Notes: a model not told the origin generated them from the letters alone. A DNA stretch of 64,000 nt from VRUE01 sp963704505 (GCA_963704505.1 OY969912.1:2356001-2420000); one strand, 5' to 3'. Counted from the first letter of the stretch, positions 33,648 to 42,646 are shown. Numbers and translations: made by a program.

Positions 33648-36553
33648 CAGCGATTCCTCCCGTGTTTACGGCGTTTCTGGCGGCGCTCGCGACGCTCGGC
33701 GTTGCGTTTGCGACGCTCGGCGGAGGCCTCGCTCTCGCCCTCCTCGGGCTCGAGGGTGGCCACCTGCTGCGGCGCCGCTTCGGGCGCCGCTTCGGCCTCC
33801 GCCGCCCCGGCGATGTCCTCCTCGATCTCGACGTCGGTCTCGGAATCGTCGTCGAGCTTGGCCAGCTCAACGTCATCGGCGAACGCCGGCACCGCGCCCT
33901 CGAGCTGGACCATCCGTTCACGGCGCCGGGCGAAGCTCGGCTCGCGTTCCTTCCAGGAGGTCAGCACCGGCGAGGCGATGAAGATCGACGAATAGGTACC
34001 GGACAGGATCCCGATCCCCATGGCGAAGGCGAAGTCCTGGAGCGTCGCGCCGCCGAAGACGAACAGCGAGGTGATCGCGAGCAGGGTCGTGAAGCTGGTC
34101 GCCAGGGACCGCGTCAGGACCTCGCTCATCGAGCGGTTGACTATCTGGGAGAAGACGGCGCGCGGCATCCGCGGCACGTTCTCGCGTATTCGGTCGAACA
34201 CGATGATCGTGTCGTAGAGCGAGTAGCCCAAAATGGTCAGGAAGGCGGCGACCGTACCGCTCGTCACCTCCCTGCCGGTCAATGCGTAGACGCCTGCCGT
34301 GATCAGGATGTCGTGGAAGAGGGCGATCAGCACCGGGACCGCGAACTTGGGATCGAAGCGGAAGGCGATGTAGGCGCAGATCACCAGCAGCGAGAAGATC
34401 AGCGCGTTGCGGGCGCTGTTGGCGATCGTCTGCCCGAAGGTCGGCCCGACGCTGGTGCTGTCGAAGGCGTCGGCCTTGATCCCGTATTCGTCTTCGAGGC
34501 TGCTCTGGACCTCTTTGATCTGGCCCGGTTCGAGCGTCTGGGACTGGATCAGGAAGGCGTTGTCGCCGAGCCCGGGGTTGCTCTCCCTCTGCACCTCGGC
34601 ACCGGAGACGCCGGCGGCGTCGAGGGTTTCGCGCACGCCTTCCTCGTCGGTCGGCTGGGTCAGCGCCACCTCGATCCGGGTGCCGGACTCGAAGTCGATG
34701 CCGAGGTTGAGCTGCTTGGTGGCGAGGGCGAAGGCCCCGATCAGCAGGATCACCCCGGAGACCGAGAAGAACCAGCGGCTCGCCCCCATGAAGTCGAAAT
34801 GCCAGCGGACCCGCTCCTTGGCGTTGCCGAGGACTCTTGGCGAGTTCAGCAGCCTGGTCCTGCTCATGCTGCCGAGCAGCGCCTGGGTGAAGACGACGGC
34901 GGTGAGCAGCGAGACGATCGTGCCGACGCCGAGGGTGAAGGCGAAGCCCTTGACGCCCGCGGTCGCGAGCACGAAGAGGATGAAGGCGGTCAGCAGGGTG
35001 ACGACGTTGGCGTCGACGATCGTCGCGATGCCGCGCCGGTAGCCGGCGGCGATCGCGTTGGGCATGGATCTCCCGGCGCGCACCTCCTCCTTTATTCGCT
35101 CGAAGATGACGATGTTCGAGTCGGCCGCGACCCCGATCGTCAGGACCAACCCCGCGATCCCCGGCAGCGTCAGGGTGATCGGGATCAGTTTGATCAGGGC
35201 GAAGAAGATGACCCCGTAGGCACCCAGGGCGAGCGCCGCGATCGCGCCCAGCACCCGGTAGAAGAGGAGCAGGAACAGGATGACCAGCGCCAGGCCGATG
35301 ATCCCGGCCTTGACCCCGTCGTGGAGGGCTTCGGTGCCCAGGGTCGCCGAGACCTGGCTCTCGCTGATTAGCTTCAGGTTGATCGGGAGCGCGCCGCGCT
35401 GCAGGAATGAGGCGAGGTCCTGCGCTTCGCTCGGGCCGTTGAAGCCGCCCGAGATCTGCGCGCCTTCGCGGCCGTCGATCCCGTCGGGGTTTTCGGAGAA
35501 GTTGATGATCGGCCGGGTCTTGACTTCGCCGTCGAGGACGACGGCGAAGTGGCCGGAGAGCGCTTCCACTTCTTCGGTCCCGGGCAGCCCGATCGCCTGG
35601 GCCTGACCGCGCTGGGCGATCTGGCGGGTGACTTCGTGGAAGGCGTCGCGGCCGCTGCCGGTGAAGCCGAAGTTCACGGTCGGTTCGCGATTGGGGCCGA
35701 ATTCCTGCTTCGGGTTGGTGATTTCCGTGCCCGACAGCGCCGGTTCGTCTTTCAGCGCGTACCAGCCCGGGTCGGCTTCGTCGAGGTTTTCGCCGCTCGA
35801 GTTCTGCGGCTGTTCGGAGACGATCGTCGTCCCCTGCGGGACCTTGATCACCTCTCCCACGTCGCGCTTGATCTTTTTCCCGTTGGGCAGGATGTAGAGG
35901 TCCTTTTCGGTGAACTCCGGGCCGGCGAGGGTCTTGTGTGAGCCCTTCTTTCCGAACAGGTAATAGGTCGTCGGCTCGCTGCACTTGGGGCAGTCCTCGA
36001 CCAGTGGCTGTTCGGAGCCGAGCTTCACGGCCGAGTACTCGGCCGGCAGGGCTCCGGCCTGGACCAGCCGCGCCTGGCTGGGCTGCTGGGGCTTGCGGCC
36101 GGCTTCTTTCCATTCTTTTTCGGCTTCTTTGAGCGCCCCCGCGGGCGGCGCGCTTCCCGGGTGCGCGCCGATCGTCGCCTCGCGGCCGATCAGGCTCGGC
36201 TCCCAGTCGAAGAAATAGAGCCGGGCGGGCTTGGTCGCGCATTCGGTCGCCCGCCCGACGCTGGTCGCGCCCGGAATGCCGACCTGGATCTGGTCGGCGC
36301 CGACCCTGGAGACTTCGATCTCGGAGACGCCGAGTTCGTCGCAGCCTTCGCGGATGATGTCGACCGCGCGGCTCATCGAGGTGTTGTCGATGGTCGGCTG
36401 TTGGGGGGTCGGGCGCCCCTGCAGAATCAGCTCGATGCCGCCCTTGAGGTCGAGGCCGAGCTTCGTTTCCTTGTTGGCGATGACCACCGCCGACCCGGCG
36501 ACCAGCCCGACTACGAACAGCAGTACGAAGAAGTGCCTGCGCCTACCTCCCAT
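33647..36553 (-). CDS. secDF: fused SecD-SecF protein translocase subunit
   Basis: The 968-residue protein fuses SecD and SecF, which use proton motive force to aid Sec export. SecD part: first span near 8-25, KLGLDLKGGIELIL, and the LLLFYRVLGAIAALAL span block near 430-530 with GIAGLVLTIGVAADSNIVIF. SecF part: FDFMGASRWFFSVSGVILL near 590, LGIDFESGTRIEV and TILGYSLYDTIIVFDRIREN. The first extracytoplasmic domain holds a long insertion (about residues 115-260) with a CPKC pair near 187. The tail is first acidic, then very basic (ERRERRQKRRKHGRNR). It lies downstream of ruvB and a PAS protein. Confidence 0.93.
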   Translation of the reverse strand: MGGRRRHFFVLLFVVGLVAGSAVVIANKETKLGLDLKGGIELILQGRPTPQQPTIDNTSMSRAVDIIREGCDELGVSEIEVSRVGADQIQVGIPGATSVGRATECATKPARLYFFDWEPSLIGREATIGAHPGSAPPAGALKEAEKEWKEAGRKPQQPSQARLVQAGALPAEYSAVKLGSEQPLVEDCPKCSEPTTYYLFGKKGSHKTLAGPEFTEKDLYILPNGKKIKRDVGEVIKVPQGTTIVSEQPQNSSGENLDEADPGWYALKDEPALSGTEITNPKQEFGPNREPTVNFGFTGSGRDAFHEVTRQIAQRGQAQAIGLPGTEEVEALSGHFAVVLDGEVKTRPIINFSENPDGIDGREGAQISGGFNGPSEAQDLASFLQRGALPINLKLISESQVSATLGTEALHDGVKAGIIGLALVILFLLLFYRVLGAIAALALGAYGVIFFALIKLIPITLTLPGIAGLVLTIGVAADSNIVIFERIKEEVRAGRSMPNAIAAGYRRGIATIVDANVVTLLTAFILFVLATAGVKGFAFTLGVGTIVSLLTAVVFTQALLGSMSRTRLLNSPRVLGNAKERVRWHFDFMGASRWFFSVSGVILLIGAFALATKQLNLGIDFESGTRIEVALTQPTDEEGVRETLDAAGVSGAEVQRESNPGLGDNAFLIQSQTLEPGQIKEVQSSLEDEYGIKADAFDSTSVGPTFGQTIANSARNALIFSLLVICAYIAFRFDPKFAVPVLIALFHDILITAGVYALTGREVTSGTVAAFLTILGYSLYDTIIVFDRIRENVPRMPRAVFSQIVNRSMSEVLTRSLATSFTTLLAITSLFVFGGATLQDFAFAMGIGILSGTYSSIFIASPVLTSWKEREPSFARRRERMVQLEGAVPAFADDVELAKLDDDSETDVEIEEDIAGAAEAEAAPEAAPQQVATLEPEEGESEASAERRKRNAERRERRQKRRKHGRNR

Positions 36554-36563
36554 CTTCGGGGGC

Positions 36564-37052
36564 TCAGCTCTCCGGCGTGAGGACGATCAGAAGGCCGCCG
36601 TCCTCGTCGTAGGCGGGGAATACGTCGGCCACAGCCTCGGCGGGCAGGTCTCCTTCGGCGTTGACCGAGACCCTCTTGCCCAGCGAGCGCACGCCCCACT
36701 CGAGCGAGGTCTCGATCGGGTCGGTGACCCCGTCGCCGTCGGTGTCCGCGGTCGTCCCGCCTTCGCCCGGGCCGCGCCACTGCAGGCCGAGCACTTCCTG
36801 TACGGGGCGCCCGATCACGTCTTCGTCGGAAAGTCCGGTGAGCTCATAGCTACCGCGGCCGGCGTCGATCACGCGGGCCTCGCGGTCGGTGACGAAGAAG
36901 GCGGCGTTGGGAGCCGGGTAGTAATCGTCGAGGAGCTCGAAGACGAAGCCGAAGCCGCATTTCGCGCAGCCCTTCGGACGGGTGCTGAACCCGGCCGTGC
37001 GTTCGGCGCTGGCCTCCCTATGGCCACAGTTGGGGCAGATGAAGAACGGCAT
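36564..37052 (-). CDS. zinc-ribbon and PAS domain protein
   Basis: The 162-residue protein opens with a zinc ribbon made of two Cys pairs (FICPNCGHREAS and GCAKCGFGF, residues ~6-9 and 29-32). Next comes a PAS-like domain: APNAAFFVTDREARVIDAGR, then YELTGLSDEDVIGRPVQEVL. An acidic calcium-loop-like run DTDGDGVTDP follows near residue 103. No output domain is present. It may sense a ligand or redox state and bind a partner. It sits between ruvB and secDF, where yajC is often found in other bacteria. Confidence 0.7.
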   Translation of the reverse strand: MPFFICPNCGHREASAERTAGFSTRPKGCAKCGFGFVFELLDDYYPAPNAAFFVTDREARVIDAGRGSYELTGLSDEDVIGRPVQEVLGLQWRGPGEGGTTADTDGDGVTDPIETSLEWGVRSLGKRVSVNAEGDLPAEAVADVFPAYDEDGGLLIVLTPES

Positions 37053-37090
37053 CCCATTCCAGGTTACTGAGACTCAGCCCGGCACCGGGC

Positions 37091-38176
37091 TCAGAAGAGG
37101 CTCGTCGCTCCCTCGGGGGCGGCGAGGCCGAGATGATCGTAGGCGCGCTCGGTCAGCACCCTTCCCCGCGGGGTCCGCTTGAGCAGGCCCTGCTGGAGCA
37201 GGTAGGGCTCGAAGACGTCCTCGATCGTGTCCTCCTCCTCGCCGATCGCGACGGCGAGGGTCGACAGCCCGACCGGCCCGCCGCCGAACTTCTCGGCCAT
37301 CGTGTCGAGCAGGGCGCGGTCGCTGCGATCCAGCCCACCGGCGTCGACCTCGAGCATCTCCAGCGCCGCCAGCGCGATTTCGACGTCGATGACGCCGCTG
37401 CCCTTGACCTGGGCGAAGTCCCTAACCCGCTTCAGGAGCCGGTTTGCGACGCGCGGGGTGCCGCGTGAGCGGCCCGCGATCGTTGCCGCGCCCTCATCGT
37501 CGATCTCGACCCCGAGGATCTGCGCGGAGCGGGCGAGGATCAGGGCGAGGTGGACCGGCTCGTAGTGCTCGAGCCGGTGGCAGACGCCGAAGCGATCCCG
37601 CAGCGGGGTCGTCAGCAAGCCGGCCCGCGTGGTCGCGCCGACCAGAGTGAAGGGCGGCAGCGGCAGGGTCACGGTTCGCGCGCCGGCGCCCTGGCCGAGG
37701 ACGACAGGCAGCTCACCGTCCTCCATCGCCGGGTAAAGGGTCTCCTCGACCGCGCGGCCGAGGCGGTGGATCTCGTCGATGAAGAAGACGCTGCCCGGCT
37801 CCAGCGAGGTGAGGAAGGAGGCGACGTCGGCCTTGCGCTCCAGCGCCGGGCCGGCGGTCTGGACCATCGGCACGCCGAGCTCGGCGGCGACGATGTGGGC
37901 AAGCGAGGTCTTTCCGAGGCCCGGGGGCCCGGCCAGAAGGACGTGGTCGAGCGGCTCGCCGCGGCGGCGGGCCGCCTCGATGAAGAGCGCGAGCTGGGCG
38001 GTCACCTGCTCTTGGTTGACGAAATCCTTGAGGGTGCGCGGGCGCAGGGAGAGGTCGAGGTCGTCGTCGGGAACATCCGCGCGGGCGTCGTGGATGCGGA
38101 CGTCGTCGGCCTCGGGCAGGTCGTCGATTCCCGGCGTGCGGATCCGGTTGGGGTTGATGCCGCCGTCCTCGCTCAT
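37091..38176 (-). CDS. ruvB: Holliday junction branch-migration helicase RuvB
   Basis: The 361-residue AAA+ motor drives branch migration with RuvA. Seen: LRPRTLKDFVNQEQVTAQL, Walker A LLAGPPGLGKTSLAHIVA, Walker B VFFIDEIHRL, sensor-1 region TLVGATTRAGLLTTPLRDRF, and the C-terminal winged helix (TPRGRVLTERAYDHLGL). The acidic N-terminal ~40 residues are longer than in E. coli. It overlaps ruvA by ATGA, making ruvC-ruvA-ruvB one operon. Confidence 0.97.
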   Translation of the reverse strand: MSEDGGINPNRIRTPGIDDLPEADDVRIHDARADVPDDDLDLSLRPRTLKDFVNQEQVTAQLALFIEAARRRGEPLDHVLLAGPPGLGKTSLAHIVAAELGVPMVQTAGPALERKADVASFLTSLEPGSVFFIDEIHRLGRAVEETLYPAMEDGELPVVLGQGAGARTVTLPLPPFTLVGATTRAGLLTTPLRDRFGVCHRLEHYEPVHLALILARSAQILGVEIDDEGAATIAGRSRGTPRVANRLLKRVRDFAQVKGSGVIDVEIALAALEMLEVDAGGLDRSDRALLDTMAEKFGGGPVGLSTLAVAIGEEEDTIEDVFEPYLLQQGLLKRTPRGRVLTERAYDHLGLAAPEGATSLF

Positions 38177-38769
38177 GCAGCCTTGCCGGTCCCGGCCTTG
38201 CGCAGCGCGGTCGCGATCAGCTCCTCCGGGTCGCTGTCGGAGGGCAGGCCGTCGAGCAGCTGCTCAGCCTCGAGCGGCGCGTAGCCGAGGTTGACGAGGC
38301 CGTCGCGGGCAAGATCACGGGCGTCGCCGCTCTGCTCGAGCCCGGCCGCCACCTCCTCCTCGAAGGTGCCGACGACCTTGTCGCGCAGCTCGAGGATGAT
38401 CCGCTCGGCGGTGCGCTTGCCGATCCCCGGGACGGCCTGGAAGCGTTTCGCGTCGCCGGCCGCGATCGCCCGCAGCAGGTCCCGGGCAGGGCCGCCCGAG
38501 AGAGTCGCGATCGCGACTTTGGGGCCGACGCCGCTGACCGAGATCAGCTCGCCGAAGAGATCGCGCTCCTCCTCGGAGGCGAAGCCGTAGAGGGCGAGCG
38601 AGTCGTCGCGGGCGACGAGCTCGGCGTGAAGGAAGGCCTCGCGGCCGGTGGCGGGGACCGCCTTCAGGGTCTCCGAGGAGACGGTCAGGCGGTAGCCGAC
38701 GCCGTTCGCGTCGATGACGACGTGGTCGGGGCGGCGGACGAGGACCTCCCCGCGGACGGCGGCGATCAT
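38173..38769 (-). CDS. ruvA: Holliday junction DNA-binding protein RuvA
   Basis: The 198-residue protein binds four-way junctions as a tetramer and loads RuvB. Domain I has the OB strand MIAAVRGEVLVRRPDHVVID; domain II has two helix-hairpin-helix units (LISVSGVGPKVAIATLSGG and FQAVPGIGKRTAERIILELR); domain III (LVNLGYAPLEAEQLLDGL) contacts RuvB. Length is normal. Its start overlaps the ruvC stop (TGATG) and its stop overlaps the ruvB start. Confidence 0.97.
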   Translation of the reverse strand: MIAAVRGEVLVRRPDHVVIDANGVGYRLTVSSETLKAVPATGREAFLHAELVARDDSLALYGFASEEERDLFGELISVSGVGPKVAIATLSGGPARDLLRAIAAGDAKRFQAVPGIGKRTAERIILELRDKVVGTFEEEVAAGLEQSGDARDLARDGLVNLGYAPLEAEQLLDGLPSDSDPEELIATALRKAGTGKAA

Positions 38770-39287
38770 CAGGCGACCCGCTCCTTGGCCTCGGCGGCCG
38801 CGACGGCCTGCCTGCGGCCGGCGCTGCCGCCGTGGCAGATCGCCACGGCGAGGGCGTCGGCGGCGTGGTCTGGGTGCGGTGGCTCGGGCAGGCCGAGCAG
38901 GGTCCCGACCATCTTCTGCACCTGGCCCTTGCCGGCGCTTCCAGAGCCGCAGACCGAGAGCTTGATCGCCTGCGGTGTGTACGAGAAGCAGCTGACGCCA
39001 CTCTGGGCGGCGGCGAGCATCGCGACCCCGCTGGCCTGGCCGACGACCATCGCCGAGCGCACGTTCTTGCCGAAGAAGACGTCCTCGATCGCGAGCGCCG
39101 CCGGCTGATGCCAGGCGAGCAGCTCGGCGAGTGAGGTGTGGATCCGCTCTAGGCGGCGCTCGACCGGCATCCCCGCCGACGTTTCGACCACTCCCCCATC
39201 GAGCGCCACCATGTGGTTCCCCTCGACGCGGACGATGCCGAATCCGAGGTTGGCGGCGCCGGGGTCTATCCCCATCACGACTTGCAT
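38769..39287 (-). CDS. ruvC: Holliday junction resolvase RuvC
   Basis: The 172-residue endonuclease cuts Holliday junctions. The acidic active site is visible: Asp in VVMGIDPGAANLGFGIV, Glu in ALAIEDVFFGKNVRSA, and Asp residues in HPDHAADALAVAICH. ATG at 39287 gives the normal family length; an in-frame start at 39605 would run into the yebC gene. It is the first gene of the ruvCAB operon and lies 46 nt after the yebC stop. Confidence 0.96.
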   Translation of the reverse strand: MQVVMGIDPGAANLGFGIVRVEGNHMVALDGGVVETSAGMPVERRLERIHTSLAELLAWHQPAALAIEDVFFGKNVRSAMVVGQASGVAMLAAAQSGVSCFSYTPQAIKLSVCGSGSAGKGQVQKMVGTLLGLPEPPHPDHAADALAVAICHGGSAGRRQAVAAAEAKERVA

Positions 39288-39333
39288 GGGAAGTGATTCT
39301 GGGCCGCAGGCCGGATGCCTTCCGGGAGGGGCC

Positions 39334-40083
39334 CTAGCCGACGATCTCGGTGAGGATCTCCTCGGAGATGTCGAAGTTCGCGTGGACCTCGTTGACGTCG
39401 TCGTGCTCTTCGAGTTCCTCGACCAGCCCCAGCAGCGAGCTCGCCGGGCCCTTGCCGACCTCGACCGTGCTCTTCGGCTCCATCGCGATATCGGCCGAGT
39501 TGATCTCCACGCCGGCGGCCTCGAGCGCTGCCCGGACGTCGCTGACCGCGCTCGGCGGGCTGAGAACCCGGAGGTCGTCGCCTTCCTCGCGGACGTCCTC
39601 GGCACCGGCGTCGATCGCGGCGAGCACGTCGTCCTCCCCGTAGCGAGAGCCGTCGACCGTGATCACGCCGCGTTTTTCGAAGATCCAGGCGACCGAGCCC
39701 GGCTCGCCGAGGCTGCCGTCATGCCTGCTGAAGGCGAGGCGGACGTCGGCGGTGGTGCGATTGCGGTTGTCGGTCAGTGCTTCGACCAGGATCGCGACCC
39801 CGGCGGGGCCGTAGCCCTCGAAGAGCACCGACTCGATCGCCGCCTCGTCAGCACCCGCGCCGGTCCCACGGTCGATCGCCCGCTGGATGTTTTCCTTGGG
39901 CATCGAGGCGTCTTTGGCCTTCTGCACCGCGGTCGCCAGGGTCGGATTTCCGTCGAGGTCACCACCGCCGTCGCGGGCCGCGACGATGATCGCGCGAGCG
40001 AGCTTCGAGAAGAGCTTGCCGCGTTTCGCGTCGGCGGCGCCCTTTTTGTGTTTGATCGAAGACCACTTCGAATGACCCGACAT
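39334..40083 (-). CDS. yebC: YebC/PmpR-family regulator
   Basis: The 249-residue protein starts with the family hallmark SGHSKWSSIKHKKGAADAKR, followed by FSKLARAIIVAARDGG and KENIQRAIDRGTG. The family includes DNA-binding regulators and factors that help ribosomes on proline runs. Position just upstream of ruvC is conserved in many bacteria. ATG at 40083 is chosen for the hallmark; a start at 40188 adds residues of no family likeness. Confidence 0.95.
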   Translation of the reverse strand: MSGHSKWSSIKHKKGAADAKRGKLFSKLARAIIVAARDGGGDLDGNPTLATAVQKAKDASMPKENIQRAIDRGTGAGADEAAIESVLFEGYGPAGVAILVEALTDNRNRTTADVRLAFSRHDGSLGEPGSVAWIFEKRGVITVDGSRYGEDDVLAAIDAGAEDVREEGDDLRVLSPPSAVSDVRAALEAAGVEINSADIAMEPKSTVEVGKGPASSLLGLVEELEEHDDVNEVHANFDISEEILTEIVG

Positions 40084-40106
40084 GCCTGTCATTCTATGAG
40101 ACAGCA

Positions 40107-40541
40107 ATGGCTGCACCGACGCACAGCCACAGCATGGGGAGAAGCCTCGCGGCAAGCCTGATCTTCGTCGCGATGCTCCTTGCGGCATTTTCGCTCTGGA
40201 CCGCGCTCCCGCTGACCTGGCTCTACATCGGCTCGAAGGTCTCCCCCACCCAGTTCCCGGCCGAGGCGCCCTACGCGGTGGTCATCGTCGGCCTGATCAC
40301 CTCGATCGTCTTCGTCGGCTGGCTGATCAGCCGCCTCAATCAGCTCTACGTGGAAATCACCGGCACCAACCGCCTGGCGCCGATGCGCCCCGCCTGGATG
40401 CGCAGCATGCGCGACACCCGCGCCGCGGCGAGCAACACGACCGTCGTCGAGGCCGTGCTGATGGGCTCCGTGATGCTCGCCGGGCTAGCCCTGATGACCT
40501 GGTTCTTCCTGCTCGCCGGCTCCCCGATCGGGAACCAGTAA
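40107..40541 (+). CDS. hypothetical membrane protein
   Basis: This 144-residue protein has three spans: ASLIFVAMLLAAFSLWTALP near 15-34, AVVIVGLITSIVFVGWLI near 57-74, and VMLAGLALMTWFFLLAGSP near the C-terminus. A short basic cytoplasmic loop with RPAWMRSMRDTR lies between spans 2 and 3. No family is recognised. It is divergent from yebC across 23 nt, and stands alone before a gene-free gap. Confidence 0.6.
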   Translation: MAAPTHSHSMGRSLAASLIFVAMLLAAFSLWTALPLTWLYIGSKVSPTQFPAEAPYAVVIVGLITSIVFVGWLISRLNQLYVEITGTNRLAPMRPAWMRSMRDTRAAASNTTVVEAVLMGSVMLAGLALMTWFFLLAGSPIGNQ

Positions 40542-40599
40542 CTAACCACCGCCTGCTCCGCTTCGCGTCCGCGGGGCGGCCGCAATCGCCAGCATCGGC

Positions 40600-40642
40600 G
40601 CCGCTCACAGGGAGTCAGATCGTGATGCTCGCTGATTGCTTC
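40600..40642 (+). repeat. dispersed intergenic repeat, copy A
   Basis: This stretch holds GCCGCTCAC, then TCAGATCGTGA (40615-40625), then GCTGATTGCTTC. The same three blocks in the same order occur at 43635 and 43766. Upstream sequence from ~40548 also matches the other gap (ACCGCC..TCC..GCTTCGC..TCC..GGGG..GGC..GCAATCG). The gap 40542-40952 has no gene; it contains this repeat, a palindrome and a long hairpin. Confidence 0.6.
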
Positions 40643-40741
40643 ACGAAGCTGGGTCCGTGAAGCTGATCGGGATTCGCGAAGGATGCAGTCGTGACTCTGC
40701 CGATCGGCCCTTCGGGCGAAATATCGGGCTACACAGACTCT

Positions 40742-40782
40742 CGAACGCACTTCCTCCCGGTATGCGGTCAGAACTGCGTTCG
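40742..40782. repeat. palindromic repeat, copy 1
   Basis: An 8-bp perfect outer stem (CGAACGCA/TGCGTTCG), a 3-bp middle stem (TTC/GAA) and a 3-bp inner stem (CCG/CGG) close on the loop GTATG. The core CTCCCGGTATGCGG is shared with copies at 43705 and 63885, while the outer stem differs yet still pairs. This looks like a REP-like intergenic element. Confidence 0.6.
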
Positions 40783-40873
40783 CGCGCCGCATCAGGTCGT
40801 GCCGTGCGCGGATTGCTCCCACAGAGGACCTTCTCGGAGCCGTCCGCTCGTGACGTGGCTCCGGCGGGTGGCG

Positions 40874-40934
40874 CGGATGTCGGGGGGCCGAGAACGGAGC
40901 CGGTTTGCCCCGCCCGCAGGCCCCCCGACATCCG
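40874..40934. terminator. long hairpin after aminopeptidase gene
   Basis: Two perfect 16-bp arms (40874-40889 and 40919-40934; left arm CGGATGTCGGGGGGCC) flank a 29-nt spacer. The hairpin lies 18 nt past the stop of the minus-strand aminopeptidase gene. There is no T-run, so it is not a classical terminator, but in G+C-rich bacteria such stems can end transcription in both directions. It may also be a remnant of a small mobile repeat. Confidence 0.5.
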
Positions 40935-40952
40935 TGTCAGGCCCCGCCCGGC

Positions 40953-42059
40953 CTAAACCACGAACTTGCCGTCCTCCTGCATGACCACCCCGTCGACCTC
41001 GAGCTTTCCTCCGAGCCGCAGGTCGCAGACCAGGTCGGTGTGCACGGAGGACTCATTGGTCCCGCCCGACTCCGGGTAGCTGGCGCCGACGGCCATGTGG
41101 ACGGTGCCGCCGATCTTCTCGTCGAGCAGAACCTCGCGGGTGCCGCGGTCGATCGCGTAGTTGGTGCCGATCCCGAGCTCTCCGAGGGTGCGTGCCCCTT
41201 CGTCGGTGTCGAGGAGCTGGACCAAGTACTCCTCACCGCGCTCGGCGGTGGCGTCGACGACCCGGCCCGACTCGAACTTGAGGCGGACCCCGGCGACCTC
41301 GCGGCCTCCGATCACGGCAGGCAGGTGGAAGGTCACCTCGCCCTCGACCGAGTCCTCGACCGGGCCGGTGAAGAACTCCCCGTCGGGCATGTTGTGCTCG
41401 CCATCACAGGGAATGAAGGTGCGGCCGGCGATGCCGAGCGTGATGTCGGTGCCGGGCGCGGTCACCCGGACCTCCTCGTGCCCCTGGATCCACTCGGACA
41501 GCCGGTGCGTCTCCTCCGACGCCTGTTTCCAGGCCGACAGGGGATCGCCGCCGGGGCCCGCCAGGCAGGCGCCGAAGTAGAAGTCCTCGTAGTCGGCGAG
41601 GCTCATCTCCGCCTCCGAGGCGTAGGCGCCGGTCGGGTAGAGCGTGTAGCACCAGCGGTAGTCGCCGGTGGCGCTGCGCTGCATCGACTTCGACATCAAC
41701 TCACCGGTCGCGGCCCGGCGCTTGGTCTGGCGCTCCGGCGGGATCCCCGAGAGCTCCCTGGTGTTTGTGCTCGCACCGATCGAGATGCTGACATCGGCGT
41801 TCTCGACGGTCCACGCCGTGTGCGGCGAGATCCACCCGAGCTGGGAATCGGAGGCGTGCTTGTAATAGGCGACCGCCTGACCCTCGATCGCGACGTTCAT
41901 GATCGGGTTCCCGCCGGCCTTCAGCACCTCTTCGTAGACGGCGAGCAGCAGCGGCTCGGCGGCGGTCTCGCCGTCGATCGTGACGACGTCGCCCTCCTTC
42001 ACTTTGGTCGAGTACCCGACCAGGATCTTGGCCAGGTTCTCTGCCCTGGGATCTCTCAA
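40953..42059 (-). CDS. M29-family aminopeptidase
   Basis: The 368-residue protein matches the thermophilic aminopeptidase (M29) family, cobalt- or zinc-dependent enzymes that release N-terminal amino acids. Seen: LAKILVGYSTKVKEGDVVTI at the N-terminus, CDGEHNMPDGEFFTGPVEDS (a family metal-site region), LGELGIGTNYAI, LLDEKIGGTVHMAVGASYPE and SVHTDLVCDL. The TTG start at 42059 forms a TTGA overlap with the pdxT stop and precedes the first conserved residues, so an upstream in-frame start is not needed. It appears to be the last gene of a pdxS-pdxT operon. Confidence 0.88.
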   Translation of the reverse strand: MRDPRAENLAKILVGYSTKVKEGDVVTIDGETAAEPLLLAVYEEVLKAGGNPIMNVAIEGQAVAYYKHASDSQLGWISPHTAWTVENADVSISIGASTNTRELSGIPPERQTKRRAATGELMSKSMQRSATGDYRWCYTLYPTGAYASEAEMSLADYEDFYFGACLAGPGGDPLSAWKQASEETHRLSEWIQGHEEVRVTAPGTDITLGIAGRTFIPCDGEHNMPDGEFFTGPVEDSVEGEVTFHLPAVIGGREVAGVRLKFESGRVVDATAERGEEYLVQLLDTDEGARTLGELGIGTNYAIDRGTREVLLDEKIGGTVHMAVGASYPESGGTNESSVHTDLVCDLRLGGKLEVDGVVMQEDGKFVV

Positions 42060-42646
42060 CGCGAAGCCTCCTCTTGGTCTCGCTCCCCGGTGAGGGAGCT
42101 TGTCGTCATCGCCATGAAAAGCGCGTGCATGCGCGGGTCGTCGGTCAGCTCGGGATGGAAGGCGCAGGCGAGCACCCCTTCGCCCCGCACCGCGACAGGG
42201 TGGCCCTCGTAGCTGGCGAGCACCTCGACCTCGGGGCCGTGGCGCTTGACCCACGGAGCCCGGATGAAGAGCGCCCGCAGCGGCTCGTCGCCGGTCCCCT
42301 CGACCTCGAGGTCGGCCTCGAAGCTCTGCAGCTGGCGGCCGAAGGCGTTGCGCTCGGCGGTCACGTCGAAGAGCCCCATGTGCTCGTCGTCGCAGACGAT
42401 CAGGCCGGCGCAGGTCCCGAAGATCGGCCCACCCCGCTCGTGGTGCGCACGGATCGGTGCCTCGAGCCCACCGGCGGCGATCCCCTTGACGATCGTCGTG
42501 CTCTCGCCGCCGGGAATGACGAGCCCGTCGAGCCCGATGAAGTCCTCGGGCGTTCGGACCTCGCGCGCCTCGGCGCCGAGCTCGTCGCGGAAGACGCGCA
42601 GGTGGGCTTCGAAACCCCCCTGGATCGCTAAGACACCGATCAGCAG
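42056..42646 (-). CDS. pdxT: pyridoxal 5'-phosphate synthase glutaminase subunit
   Basis: The 196-residue class I glutaminase feeds ammonia to PdxS. It has IGVLAIQGGFEAHLRVF, GLVIPGGESTTI, the nucleophile loop IFGTCAGLIV, and catalytic His/Glu in CAFHPELTDD. No ATG, GTG or TTG lies between the pdxS stop and the conserved IGVLAIQG; the codons just before it are CTG CTG, so a CTG start at 42646 (or 42643) is inferred. The nearest usual start codon would reach 116 nt into pdxS and add residues of no likeness to the family. Confidence 0.88.
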   Translation of the reverse strand: MLIGVLAIQGGFEAHLRVFRDELGAEAREVRTPEDFIGLDGLVIPGGESTTIVKGIAAGGLEAPIRAHHERGGPIFGTCAGLIVCDDEHMGLFDVTAERNAFGRQLQSFEADLEVEGTGDEPLRALFIRAPWVKRHGPEVEVLASYEGHPVAVRGEGVLACAFHPELTDDPRMHALFMAMTTSSLTGERDQEEASR

